NCBI RefSeq assembly: GCF_900636965.1
Contig: NZ_LR134331.1
Coordinates: 2,790,001-2,854,000, forward strand
DNA from: Lacticaseibacillus rhamnosus
GTDB lineage: Bacteria; Bacillota; Bacilli; Lactobacillales; Lactobacillaceae
Reading direction: 5' to 3'
DNA: 64,000 nucleotides
Shown: piece after piece, positions 35,589 to 44,112 of the stretch
Numbering within the stretch: position 1 is the first letter of the stretch
Layout: each line of letters starts with the position of its first letter
The notes under the pieces: generated by a model
The model's database searches: none
What the model was told of the DNA's origin: nothing
The model's input: the letters and a program-made list of their open reading frames with translations, nothing else
Program-made: the position numbers and the translations under genes

Positions 35589-36444
35589 ATTTATCCCCTC
35601 GAATCTTCAACGCTCCAGTTAAGTGTGATGTTGCCCGATAATTCTGCTCGGTTTGCTTAATTTCACCATGAACCACGCCGAGGAAAAGAATATTGGCAAC
35701 ATAAGTCTCCGTAAACATTGACGTCACGGCTCCGATTCGTAACAACGGCTCGGTCGGCGGCAAGGCAATCACGCAACTGGCCGCATCGCGCAATGGACTT
35801 GGTTCGGCACGCGTTACGGCAATCACCGGCGTCTGATTCCGCCGCGCTTGCTGGGCTGCCAACACCACTTCTTTCGTCAGCCCGCTATAGGAAAAGACCA
35901 CCACCGCATCAGCCGCCGTTGTATAATACACGCGCTCTAGTGCCGTGTGCGCATCGGCGTCAAAAATGGCCAGATACCCTGCCCGGATGAGTTTTAAATA
36001 TAAATCCTGGGCGACTAACGCCGACGCACTCATGCCGACAAGATAAATATGCCGCGCATGGCGTAACGTGGTAATTGCCTCTTGAACCGCCGCCTGATCC
36101 AGCTCGTCCGGTAAATCGCGAACCGCCGCAATCGCCGTCTGACTCAATTTTCGCATCATCGTTGGCAAATCATCATCATCCTGAACAAGCGGATCGAGCG
36201 GCGTCAGCGCGGGGGCTTGCGTATCCCGCACCAAGGCGAGTTTAAATGATTGCAAGTCCGGATAGTCAAACAACCGGACAAACCGAATCACCGATGCTGC
36301 CGATACGCCGCTAGCCCGGGCAATCTGCGCAGTTGTCTGAGCGATGAAGGCCTCGGCATCGGTTAACACATAGTCGGCCAAAGCGCGATTCACCGGACTT
36401 AATTGCGGCAATCGCGCTTGCACCTTCGTTAAAAGGGCCTTCAT
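35497..36444 (-). CDS. murR: RpiR/MurR-family regulator with extended C-terminus
   Basis: A 315-residue regulator: an N-terminal HTH (about 1-75, with IARASGVSAASVIRFVRLF) and a C-terminal SIS domain (HIYLVGMSASA, VVVFSYSGLTKEV) that binds phosphosugars, presumably MurNAc-6-P. The last 31 residues are read through the start of murQ and form a basic tail (NRRLNNRATKSRQHAH). Family members usually end near residue 280, so a frameshift or lost stop at the 3' end is possible. The start overlaps the EIIB stop as ATGA. It likely controls this operon. Confidence 0.85.
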   Translation of the reverse strand: MKALLTKVQARLPQLSPVNRALADYVLTDAEAFIAQTTAQIARASGVSAASVIRFVRLFDYPDLQSFKLALVRDTQAPALTPLDPLVQDDDDLPTMMRKLSQTAIAAVRDLPDELDQAAVQEAITTLRHARHIYLVGMSASALVAQDLYLKLIRAGYLAIFDADAHTALERVYYTTAADAVVVFSYSGLTKEVVLAAQQARRNQTPVIAVTRAEPSPLRDAASCVIALPPTEPLLRIGAVTSMFTETYVANILFLGVVHGEIKQTEQNYRATSHLTGALKIRGDKYVNRRLNNRATKSRQHAHRHHDDAGNRGAD

Positions 36445-36926
36445 TCGACTTTATCAATAAAAGTAGCAATCGAGGTCTTACTCTCATTGGGCACCATCTG
36501 CGCAGTAATGGTAATCCCTTGTTTGAGTAAGCGCCGAATCATCGCAATATCATCGGCAGTCAACGCCACTGATGGCTTAATCTTCTTTGACCCCGGCTTT
36601 TCAGACAGATTGCCGACATTAAAGGATGTGATCGGCACGCCACCGTCAATTAACTTCGCCATATCCGGAATATTGCGGGTAATGACGAAAACCTGATCAG
36701 CGGCAAACTTGCCATTTTGCAAATTTTCAATCGCCTTGGCAACCGAGCTAATGGCTAACTTTTTCCCTGCAGGTCGGGCGATTTTCAGTCCTTGAATCGC
36801 CATGTCATCACGAACCACCGCATCATTGACGACCATGAGCCGATTAGCGCCAACCGTATTGGTCCACACCATCGCCACCTGGCCGTGAATCATCCGTTCA
36901 TCAACGCGTGCTGCCACAATTGTCAT
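36441..36926 (-). CDS. Mannose-class PTS EIIB (MurNAc operon)
   Basis: A 161-residue cytoplasmic EIIB. The phosphorylated His is expected at residue 14 (RVDERMIHGQVA). Other family features are VVNDAVVRDD and GITITAQMVPNE. It passes phosphate from an EIIA to the incoming sugar. It is coupled to murR by a 4-bp overlap and lies 109 bp downstream of EIID. No EIIA gene is present in this operon. Confidence 0.9.
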   Translation of the reverse strand: MTIVAARVDERMIHGQVAMVWTNTVGANRLMVVNDAVVRDDMAIQGLKIARPAGKKLAISSVAKAIENLQNGKFAADQVFVITRNIPDMAKLIDGGVPITSFNVGNLSEKPGSKKIKPSVALTADDIAMIRRLLKQGITITAQMVPNESKTSIATFIDKVE

Positions 36927-37035
36927 TCGAATCTTCCTTTCACCATAACGTTTGAACTCAGCATGTGTGCTAATCGCCGTTTCACGTTAGTACTTAACAA
37001 GCTGGCGGATCTTCTTTTAAAAAGTGTCCTCATGC

Positions 37036-37872
37036 TTAAACTAAGCTGCCAATCCAGCCGAAAATCGCGCCTAAGTTGCCGAGAACCATGCCGATGAGGA
37101 TTAAAACAAAAATCAGCCGAGTCGAGTTCATATGCTTGCGTCCCAAAATCCAATAAGAGAACAAGGCAATCGCCAGCGGTATCAAAGCAGGCATGATCTT
37201 ATCCAGCATATCCTGCACATTCATCGTGACTTTGCCGACTTTATAGGTTAAATCAAGCTTGTAATTGATAACTGCAGGAATCATCGCACCGACAACGGTT
37301 AAACCAAGAATCGAGGCGCCTTCCGTAAAAATCGCCATGCTATCAGCAAAAGTCGTCGCCAACCGTGTCCCTTGAGCCAGCCCGACATTAAATAACTTCC
37401 ACCGCACCCATAAAATAACCAAACAGCCAATTACAGGAATCAGCAGGCCAATCGGTTGATTCGATAAGGCCAAATATGCCGTAATAGAATAGATAATCGC
37501 ATTATAAATCGCGACAAAAATCGTATCGCCAACGCCGGCAAACGGACCCATCAACCCTGTTTTCAAACCGGTAATCGCTTTTTCATTTTCATCGTTCATG
37601 CCCAATTGATCTTGCAAGGCCACATCCGCACCGACAATCAAGTGTGCCATTTGCGGGGTGGTATTGAAGAAGCCCATTTCCATATTGAGGGCTTGTTTCA
37701 TTTTCGCCGGATCATCTTTGTATAAACGCTTCAGTGCCGGCATGACCGAATAGGCGTAACCCAAGCCTTGCATCTTTTCATAGTTCCAGCCCAGCTGTAG
37801 TCCTAAAACATTGTGAATGAAAATCTGCTTAAGATCTTTTTTGGTTAACTTGCTTAATTTTAACTCAGACAT
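37036..37872 (-). CDS. Mannose-class PTS EIID (MurNAc operon)
   Basis: A 278-residue membrane protein of the EIID family. The start at 37872 follows AGGAGGTCGAG; a longer in-frame reading runs inside the EIIC gene and is rejected. Conserved elements are WNYEKMQGLGYAYSVMPAL, MEMGFFNTTP and GLMGPFAGVGDT. With EIIC it forms the sugar channel. It overlaps the EIIC 3' end by 8 bp. Confidence 0.9.
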   Translation of the reverse strand: MSELKLSKLTKKDLKQIFIHNVLGLQLGWNYEKMQGLGYAYSVMPALKRLYKDDPAKMKQALNMEMGFFNTTPQMAHLIVGADVALQDQLGMNDENEKAITGLKTGLMGPFAGVGDTIFVAIYNAIIYSITAYLALSNQPIGLLIPVIGCLVILWVRWKLFNVGLAQGTRLATTFADSMAIFTEGASILGLTVVGAMIPAVINYKLDLTYKVGKVTMNVQDMLDKIMPALIPLAIALFSYWILGRKHMNSTRLIFVLILIGMVLGNLGAIFGWIGSLV

Positions 37873-38695
37873 CGATCTCGACCTCCTCATCGTCGCTATC
37901 ACCGCTACCGCCATTATCAGGCTTACTTGGGCCATTGCCGCCGTTGCCATTGTGCTTGCGTTCGTTAGCATCTAAGACATGTAACGCCGCGAAGACGAAG
38001 CCAACCAGCGCCGTGCCCAGCAAGGAGAATGACTTCGCAAAGTAAGCCATTAGCACAAAGCCAAGAATAAAGTACGGAAAATACCGTTTAATCGGCAAGT
38101 ACCGCATCAGGATTGCAATCCCCATAGCCGGTAAAATAATCCCGGCCGTCTTCAAACCGGTCATCAACCACGTCGGAATCCAAGCGTTGATCGCCTTGAC
38201 CACTGCAGAGCCAAAGAACAAGCCGACAAAAACCGGTAACATCCGCGAAACCGTCCACGGGATAATACCATAAAGATTGTTACGCTCGACGCCTTTATAA
38301 TCACCTTTAGCCGCCAACCTATCCGCGTGATGCTGGAAAATCGTATTCGTCATCCGCGCTAAAATATCCATCTGGGTCAGCAGCAAACCAATCGGAATCG
38401 CCAACCCGATCCCATACGCAGCCCCGCGTCCTGCCATAATCGCAAACGCACTGCCCATGATTGATCCGGAAAGAAAGTCCGGTATCGTCGCGCCGCCATA
38501 AGTAGCGACCCCCAACGTTGCCAACTGCAAAGTCGCACCGACAATCAAGCCGGTTTTCAAGTCACCCATGACTAGACCAGTTACTGCCCCACCAAACACC
38601 GGTGAAAATAACCCGATCTTCAATGAGAGTGCATCAAGCTGTGCCAAGCCAACATAGATGGTTAGAAAAATAAGTGCAAAAGCAGATATCGCCAT
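37865..38695 (-). CDS. Mannose-class PTS EIIC (MurNAc operon)
   Basis: A 276-residue EIIC with multiple membrane helices. The start at 38695 follows GGGAGGGG; an in-frame ATG 12 codons upstream is less likely. Recognisable blocks are GLVMGDLKTGLIVGATLQLA and YGGATIPD. The C-terminus is a Gly/Asn/Asp-rich hydrophilic tail (GNGGNGPSKPDNGGSGDSDD). As first gene of the operon with murR and murQ, its substrate is inferred to be MurNAc or a close derivative, instead of the usual glucose-class MurP. Confidence 0.87.
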   Translation of the reverse strand: MAISAFALIFLTIYVGLAQLDALSLKIGLFSPVFGGAVTGLVMGDLKTGLIVGATLQLATLGVATYGGATIPDFLSGSIMGSAFAIMAGRGAAYGIGLAIPIGLLLTQMDILARMTNTIFQHHADRLAAKGDYKGVERNNLYGIIPWTVSRMLPVFVGLFFGSAVVKAINAWIPTWLMTGLKTAGIILPAMGIAILMRYLPIKRYFPYFILGFVLMAYFAKSFSLLGTALVGFVFAALHVLDANERKHNGNGGNGPSKPDNGGSGDSDDEEVEIDV

Positions 38696-38748
38696 GATGT
38701 TTCCCCTCCCTACAAAGATTTCATTGCTCAACCTGATTATGGCGCTAG

Positions 38749-38766
38749 ATGAAACTCAATTTCAAG
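38749..38766. promoter_or_regulatory. Candidate MurR operator 1
   Basis: ATGAAACTCAATTTCAAG, a TGAAA...TTTCA dyad. It overlaps the probable leftward promoter (TTGAAA, 18 bp, CATAAT) of the PTS operon. A second copy lies 41 bp away. Confidence 0.5.
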
Positions 38767-38789
38767 TATTTGAGTTAGATAAGTTTACA

Positions 38790-38807
38790 ATGAAATTTTG
38801 TTTCTAG
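38790..38807. promoter_or_regulatory. Candidate MurR operator 2
   Basis: ATGAAATTTTGTTTCTAG matches operator 1 at ATGAAA, the T at position 8, TTTC and AG. The 41-bp distance is close to four helical turns, which suits cooperative binding or looping by an RpiR-family regulator. Confidence 0.5.
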
Positions 38808-38935
38808 GAGGACACGGAAAATTGTGTGTACCAATTCGCAACTGGTAAGCCCGTTGCATTGGTTAAACAGCCATAGAAAACTGTATGCGGTTAAAGTCTA
38901 CGCATTGCCAAATTTGTCAGAGAGCAGCCAACTGA

Positions 38936-38984
38936 CAAAAAAGCGCGGGCTACTTTCCTATAAAACCGGAAATAGTCCGTGCTT
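38936..38984 (-). terminator. Intrinsic terminator after the phosphatase gene
   Basis: On the minus strand AAGCACGGACTATTTCC and GGAAAGTAGCCCGCGCTT pair with a few mismatches and are followed by TTTTTT. Confidence 0.7.
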
Positions 38985-39012
38985 AATCGTATGCAATAAC
39001 TTTGGCGAGGTT

Positions 39013-40080
39013 TTACTTCAACTGAAACTTCAACACCACCGGATTATGGTCAGAATACTGAAATCCGGTCGACACAACATGGACACTTTCCGCTTTGATA
39101 TTTGGCGACAGAATGTAGCCGTCAATTAAGGTCACAAAACTTTTTCCCGGCTTATACGGCTGGTCCAACGCGCGTACTGATGGTACCTTTGCCGCTGCCA
39201 GTCCCATTGTCGGGATATAAAAGCCGGCTGGTAACTTTGACTTAGGAAACAGATGCGTCCAGGTTTCGTCTAGGTCCTTGGTGTGGAAGATTTCGGCGGT
39301 ATTTTTCAAGAGCCGGTGGTTATAATCACCTGCTACCATGACGTAATTGCCTTGCTGATAGGCGTGATTGATATATTTAAACAACTTGGCAAACTGTGCC
39401 TGTTGGATTTTGACATTTGGCGTGAAGGCGGACATGTGGATGTTCACCATGATGAATTGCTTACCGTTTGCCACCGTGGTTTTCGTTGCCGTGAACGCGC
39501 GATCCAAGTCGATAATTTTATTGAAGTCAGTGTCCACCGGTAAACTGTAGCGGCGGGCGCTATCGACTTTGGCCTTACTCAAGGTTAGAATCCCGGACTT
39601 GGCCTTGCCGATCGGTTGATTAAACGGGTAAAACAGATACGCCGAATCGTAATTCTGGCCGTAAACGTTAGCGTATTGCCGTTGCGCATTCGTCACCATC
39701 TCGACTTCATTCACATGCCGCGAGCGATCGCCATCCGGATCAATTTCCTGATAAAAAGCGATGTCCGGCTGCTGCGCCTGCGTGGTTTTGATCACCCCAT
39801 TGATGCTTTTCCGCACGGCTTGTTGGCTATAAGCACGCGAATACTTACCGCCGTCCATGAAAAAACTATAACTGGGCGGATAGGAGCCATAGCCGATGTT
39901 GTACGTCATCGCTGTGTAGGTTTGTCCGGGCTTAAACTGCGCACTTTGCTGATGCTTAACCTTCAACGCTTGATCGTCTGGCAAACGATAATAAGTCGTA
40001 AAAAGATAGATCAAATAACCGCCTGCTGCCAGTACCACCACGCCGATAAGTGCCGCTACCCATTTCAATAGTCGTTTCAA
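39013..40080 (-). CDS. Membrane-anchored endonuclease/exonuclease/phosphatase-family protein
   Basis: A 355-residue protein with an N-terminal membrane helix (LLKWVAALIGVVVLAAGGYLIYLF) and an extracellular EEP metal-dependent hydrolase domain. Motifs are MTYNIGYG, FYQEIDPDGDRS, VAGDYNH and YSDHNPVVLKF. Such anchored members may act on extracellular nucleic acids, sphingomyelin-like or inositol phosphates; the substrate is not visible. It is a single gene with its own terminator. Confidence 0.8.
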   Translation of the reverse strand: MKRLLKWVAALIGVVVLAAGGYLIYLFTTYYRLPDDQALKVKHQQSAQFKPGQTYTAMTYNIGYGSYPPSYSFFMDGGKYSRAYSQQAVRKSINGVIKTTQAQQPDIAFYQEIDPDGDRSRHVNEVEMVTNAQRQYANVYGQNYDSAYLFYPFNQPIGKAKSGILTLSKAKVDSARRYSLPVDTDFNKIIDLDRAFTATKTTVANGKQFIMVNIHMSAFTPNVKIQQAQFAKLFKYINHAYQQGNYVMVAGDYNHRLLKNTAEIFHTKDLDETWTHLFPKSKLPAGFYIPTMGLAAAKVPSVRALDQPYKPGKSFVTLIDGYILSPNIKAESVHVVSTGFQYSDHNPVVLKFQLK

Positions 40081-40227
40081 GCCGCCGCCTCCAATAAGTT
40101 TGCTTGCATTTATTATAGCAGTTGTCTTTTTCCTTGAGACCGGTACGATTAAGGAAGTAAGTGTCAGGCAACGATTTTCGCCAACGGACTGTCACCGCAA
40201 CATTTTTATCAAGGGAGCTTACTCAAC

Positions 40228-41160
40228 ATGTCAACCGAAATCAAACAGATCCTTGCTGCTTTTGAAAAATTCGAGACCATTATCATTCATCGACACATCA
40301 ACCCTGATCCTGATGCAATCGGCTCACAAACCGGACTGACCTTGCTACTGCGCGCGGCCTACCCGCAAAAAACCATCTACACCGCCGGACCAGCCGCACC
40401 GGATCTGGCGTGGATCGGTCCGCAGCAAGACGTCCCCGCCGCTGCGTATCAACATGCGCTAGTCGTCGTGATTGATACGTCCAATCGTGAACGCGTGGCG
40501 GGTTCGCTTTTTGAGCGCGGGGCCATGGTGATTAAAATTGACCACCATCTGGAAGAAGAACCGCTGGGCGCCATCAACTGGGTCGACACGAACGCTTCCA
40601 GTGCATCTGAAATGGTGTGGCTGCTGACTCAACACAGTCAACGCCTGACGCTCACGCAACCAGCCGCCGCAGCTCTGTATGCTGGCATTATTGGCGACAC
40701 CGGCCGCTTCCTGTACGATCTGACCACCGCTCAAACCCATCGTGCCGCTGCTGACTTACTCGCCACCGGCATCGATGCTCCAGCAATCGGCCGCCAAGAA
40801 GATCAATTCCCGGAAAATGTCGGCCGCCTCATCGGTTGGGCACTTGAAAATGTCCACATCACTACAAATGGTGCCGGCTCGTTGATCATCACGCAATCCG
40901 TCCTCCAGCAGTTTGGTTTGCAATATGGCGAAGAACAGCGAGCAGTTGGCAACATCGGCAAACTCGCCAGCATTGATCGCTGGGTCGTGTTCACCGAACG
41001 CCAAGATGGCAAATATCGCGTTGAATTACGCGGAAAAACGAAAGAGATCAATACGCTTGCAGTCCGACACGGCGGCGGTGGTCATCCCTTGGCCAGTGGC
41101 GCTGTGGCTGATGATGAAGCCGAAGTTCAGGCAATTGAAAAGGAATTAGCTTCTGATTGA
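40228..41160 (+). CDS. nrnA: DHH/DHHA1 phosphoesterase (NrnA-type nanoRNase / pAp phosphatase)
   Basis: A 310-residue cytoplasmic protein with the DHH domain (HRHINPDPDAIGSQ, VVIDTSNRERV, KIDHHLEEE) and the C-terminal DHHA1 motif (RHGGGGHPLASGA). It is expected to degrade oligoribonucleotides of 2-5 nt and to dephosphorylate pAp. The start follows AAGGGAG. It stands alone. Confidence 0.9.
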   Translation: MSTEIKQILAAFEKFETIIIHRHINPDPDAIGSQTGLTLLLRAAYPQKTIYTAGPAAPDLAWIGPQQDVPAAAYQHALVVVIDTSNRERVAGSLFERGAMVIKIDHHLEEEPLGAINWVDTNASSASEMVWLLTQHSQRLTLTQPAAAALYAGIIGDTGRFLYDLTTAQTHRAAADLLATGIDAPAIGRQEDQFPENVGRLIGWALENVHITTNGAGSLIITQSVLQQFGLQYGEEQRAVGNIGKLASIDRWVVFTERQDGKYRVELRGKTKEINTLAVRHGGGGHPLASGAVADDEAEVQAIEKELASD

Positions 41161-41302
41161 GGACAACTTGGATCAGGAACCAAACGACTCATTTAACTGT
41201 GGTTCAGGGTTTGAATAACGTATCCTCAATACAGCACATCTGAATGAATGAAGTTTGCACTTGGGTGACCAAAAGGAACTAACAATTCGGTTTAACTTTT
41301 TC

Positions 41303-41333
41303 CTTGCTTTGGAGTGCGCTCCAAGGTTTATAA
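41303..41333 (+). promoter_or_regulatory. MerR-type promoter of the aldo/keto reductase-merR operon
   Basis: CTTGCT and TTATAA are separated by 19 bp that carry the dyad TTGGAG-TGCG-CTCCAA (41309-41324). An overlong spacer with a central dyad is the hallmark of MerR-activated promoters. The dyad resembles NmlR/AdhR sites used in aldehyde stress. Confidence 0.7.
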
Positions 41334-41368
41334 CAAGGGCAGCAAATAAAAGAAAAGAGATTTTATAA

Positions 41369-42226
41369 ATGCAGACTTTTACATTAAACAACGGTGTCGA
41401 GATTCCCGCACTGGGCTTTGGCGTGTTCCAAATTCCGCAAGGTCAGACAAAACAGGCGGTGTTGGAAGCCTTGAATGTCGGCTATCGGCATATTGATACG
41501 GCACAGTCTTATATGAATGAAGCTGAGGTAGGGGAAGCCTTGGCCGCAACCAAGATCCCTCGTGATAAGATTTTCCTGACGACCAAGATCTGGTTAAGCA
41601 ATTACGGTTACGAAGCGACTGCAAAATCCGTGGAAGCCTCACTGACAAAACTACAAACGGATTATTTGGATTTAGTACTGCTCCACCAACCCTATGGCGA
41701 TGTTTTTGGCTCTTTCAAGGCTCTGGCCGATCTCCAAAAAGCGGGAAAGATTCGCGCGATTGGCGTATCAAACTTCAATAGCGAGCGTCTGGCCGATATT
41801 GTGGCTTTTCAAGATGCTCCAGTTCAAGTCAATCAAATCGAAATCAATCCCTTCTACCAACGCGAGCAAGACTTAATGAACGCCAAAGCACGCGGTCATG
41901 TTTTACTCGAAGCATGGGCACCTTTTGCTGAAGGGAAAGACGGCATTTTCTCAAATAAAACTTTAACCACCATTGGAAAAAAATATGGCAAGTCTGCGGC
42001 ACAAGTCATCTTACGCTGGAACTTTGAACGCGGCATCGTCAGTCTTGCAAAATCTGTCAAACCTGAGCGCATGGCTCAAAACATTGACATTTTTGATTTT
42101 GCTTTGACCCATGAGGATAAAGCCCAAATTGCCACACTGGATACCAATACTAGTCAATTCTTTGATCACAACTCTCCTGACTCGGTAGATATGTTTGTGA
42201 AGTTTTTGCAAGAAAGAGACATCTAA
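41369..42226 (+). CDS. Aldo/keto reductase
   Basis: A 285-residue NADPH-dependent reductase. The catalytic tetrad Asp-Tyr-Lys-His is visible in GYRHIDTAQSYMNE (Asp, Tyr), FLTTKIW (Lys) and LVLLHQPYGD (His). The coenzyme loop is AKSVKPERM. The promoter upstream and the merR gene 50 bp downstream point to induction by a reactive carbonyl such as methylglyoxal or formaldehyde. Confidence 0.9.
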   Translation: MQTFTLNNGVEIPALGFGVFQIPQGQTKQAVLEALNVGYRHIDTAQSYMNEAEVGEALAATKIPRDKIFLTTKIWLSNYGYEATAKSVEASLTKLQTDYLDLVLLHQPYGDVFGSFKALADLQKAGKIRAIGVSNFNSERLADIVAFQDAPVQVNQIEINPFYQREQDLMNAKARGHVLLEAWAPFAEGKDGIFSNKTLTTIGKKYGKSAAQVILRWNFERGIVSLAKSVKPERMAQNIDIFDFALTHEDKAQIATLDTNTSQFFDHNSPDSVDMFVKFLQERDI

Positions 42227-42276
42227 GATTGATTGGCCAGTCTTCACAAATCGAAAAATAGTGAGTGATCAAAATT

Positions 42277-42708
42277 ATGAATATCAAAAAAGCTGCTGAC
42301 CTATTTGATTTATCACCAGATACGTTGCGTTATTATGAAAAAACAGGAATTGTGCCGCCTGTTCATCGCGCAGCATCGGGATTTCGTGATTATCAAACGC
42401 GCGATTTAAACTGGATCTATTTAGTGAGAAGTCTGCGCCGCGCAGGCATGGGCATTGATGCTCTCAGGCAATTCACGCAGCTTGCTAAAAAGCGCGAGTC
42501 AAACAACGGTTCATCACTCAAGCAAGTAGATGCTGCACAGAAGGCAATCTTACAAAATCAACTTATTGAGCTTGACGAGAAAATTGTCGAACTCCAACAA
42601 ACACGAAAAATTTTGGCTTATAAGATTGCCACTTACGAAGATCACATCGGCAAATTCAAGAACGGTGAATGGGATGCAGAAAATCAAGAAAAGCTATGGG
42701 AACGCTAA
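42277..42708 (+). CDS. MerR-family regulator (AdhR/NmlR-like)
   Basis: A 143-residue activator: winged HTH (MNIKKAADLFDLSPDTLRYYEKTGIVPP) and a coiled-coil dimerisation helix (residues about 80-120). The start is the ATG at 42277 (GTGAGTGATC upstream). It is the second gene of the reductase operon and probably acts on the 19-bp-spacer promoter at 41303-41333, so it would regulate itself. There is no Cys in the usual sensing position. Confidence 0.85.
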   Translation: MNIKKAADLFDLSPDTLRYYEKTGIVPPVHRAASGFRDYQTRDLNWIYLVRSLRRAGMGIDALRQFTQLAKKRESNNGSSLKQVDAAQKAILQNQLIELDEKIVELQQTRKILAYKIATYEDHIGKFKNGEWDAENQEKLWER

Positions 42709-42806
42709 CTTTTTGACTCTCACTATTATTCAGAGAATGCTAGCCAACTGGCCGCGATTTTTTGTAGACTCGCTGATAAACATCGACTAAGCAACCAACG
42801 CATCTC

Positions 42807-42847
42807 CGTAGCCACTTTCGAATGCAGAAAGTTGGCTATTTTTTTCG
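42807..42847 (+). terminator. Intrinsic terminator after merR
   Basis: TAGCCACTTTC and GAAAGTTGGCTA pair around a 7-nt loop and a T7 tract follows. It overlaps the last codons of the converging methyltransferase gene. Confidence 0.75.
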
Positions 42848-43582
42848 CGCCAAAACAATAAACCGATCCTCAAACGTTGTGACGCTGCCGACACTGGCAA
42901 TCATATCTTGGAGCTGATGCAGCTTTGGCATAGCCTGGTTAACGTCAAAGTTTGGAAACTCCCACGGGATAACCGTTGCATAATAAACAATCGCACCAAC
43001 ATCCGTGAAACGCATTTTGACAAACGCAGCATCTGCCTTCAAGATTTCAAACCCGTGATCCTGCAATTGCGTCAATACTTGCGGAAGGTTATTGTCAGGA
43101 AAAGCGGGTACATACGCGGGATCTAGAAACCGTGACAACGAGTAATTGTTAGTTGCGCCCACCTGCTGCGAAACGAAAATCCCTTTTGAGCGAAGTACCC
43201 GAGCAATCGCCGGAATCGGCAAGCCGCCATGACTGTTGGTCACGATATCAAAATGCTGATCTGGCACCTGCGCCATCTGTCCATCCGGGTCGGCATAAAG
43301 CGTCACCCCTTGTGGCACCAAGGTTCGCTTCAGCAAGTCAATGTTGGGTTGCCAGCCTTCCGTGACCGAGGTTTTAGCAACAGGGTGTTTAAACGTCTGC
43401 ATCAGCTCGCCACCCCCTGTGTCCATATCCAACCACTCATCACTAGACTGGAGATGCTGCTGTACCCACTCACTATAATTCCATGGCAGCGACTCGGTTT
43501 CACAACGACCCTTTAAGTGACTAAAATCCCAACCATGCATTGCTAGGTGACTTTCTTCAAGCCACGATGCTTCTTCATTCAT
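42836..43582 (-). CDS. SAM-dependent methyltransferase (class I)
   Basis: A 248-residue protein. Motif I is LDMDTGGGELMQTF, and a second conserved block (YADPDGQMAQVPDQHFDIVTNSHGGLP) contains the acidic residue that binds SAM ribose and a post-I segment. It resembles UbiE/Met-type small-molecule methyltransferases of unassigned substrate. No partner gene is apparent. Confidence 0.75.
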   Translation of the reverse strand: MNEEASWLEESHLAMHGWDFSHLKGRCETESLPWNYSEWVQQHLQSSDEWLDMDTGGGELMQTFKHPVAKTSVTEGWQPNIDLLKRTLVPQGVTLYADPDGQMAQVPDQHFDIVTNSHGGLPIPAIARVLRSKGIFVSQQVGATNNYSLSRFLDPAYVPAFPDNNLPQVLTQLQDHGFEILKADAAFVKMRFTDVGAIVYYATVIPWEFPNFDVNQAMPKLHQLQDMIASVGSVTTFEDRFIVLARKK

Positions 43583-43650
43583 GTCGTATTCACACCTTTT
43601 TTAATTTGACTCGTTCGTTTCCGCAAACTCACCATTTACAATGTCCCCTA

Positions 43651-43704
43651 TCAGGCTTCAGGAAGAACGACTTGAAGTCTACGCTTAATCCGATTCGGTG
43701 ACAT
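43651..43704 (-). CDS. 17-residue basic micro-ORF with strong ribosome site
   Basis: The ATG follows GGAGGTGAGGTA and the peptide is MSPNRIKRRLQVVLPEA. It lies between the SMR exporter gene (52 bp upstream) and the methyltransferase gene, on the same strand. I know no matching family. It may be a genuine micropeptide, a leader peptide or chance. Confidence 0.3.
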   Translation of the reverse strand: MSPNRIKRRLQVVLPEA

Positions 43705-43756
43705 TACCTCACCTCCAGTTAATGGTTTAAGTCTAGCACGCAAAAGGTGAAAATCC

Positions 43757-44074
43757 TCACCTACTCGTCACTTTAATTCCGATGATGCCAATGACTAACA
43801 AGGCGATGAAAAACCAAGTCGCCGGTTGTAACTGGTCCTTAAATAAAATCACCCCGACAATAATCGATCCCACGGCACCAATGCCAGTCCAAACCGGATA
43901 AGCCAGACTCAACGGTAAATGCTTCACCGCCAATGCCAGAAACCCAAAGCTGAGAATCATCCCGGCTAATGTCGCCAAAGCAAAGCCCAAGCGCGTAAAA
44001 CCGTGAGATAACTTCATAAAGGTTGCCCAAACAACTTCAAATCCGCCTGCTAACACTAAATAAAACCACTGCAT
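43757..44074 (-). CDS. gdx: SMR-family exporter, Gdx/SugE type (guanidinium)
   Basis: A 105-residue four-helix transporter. The essential Glu13 lies in GGFEVVWATFMK, and LAYPVWTGIGAVGS is the Gdx-type helix 3. These match guanidinium exporters more closely than EmrE drug pumps. It should work as an antiparallel homodimer. The ribosome site is AGGAGGAAC. No guanidine riboswitch was recognised upstream. Confidence 0.85.
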   Translation of the reverse strand: MQWFYLVLAGGFEVVWATFMKLSHGFTRLGFALATLAGMILSFGFLALAVKHLPLSLAYPVWTGIGAVGSIIVGVILFKDQLQPATWFFIALLVIGIIGIKVTSR

Positions 44075-44112
44075 TTTCTTGTTCCTCCTGTCATTTAACC
44101 GGTCCGCTACCC

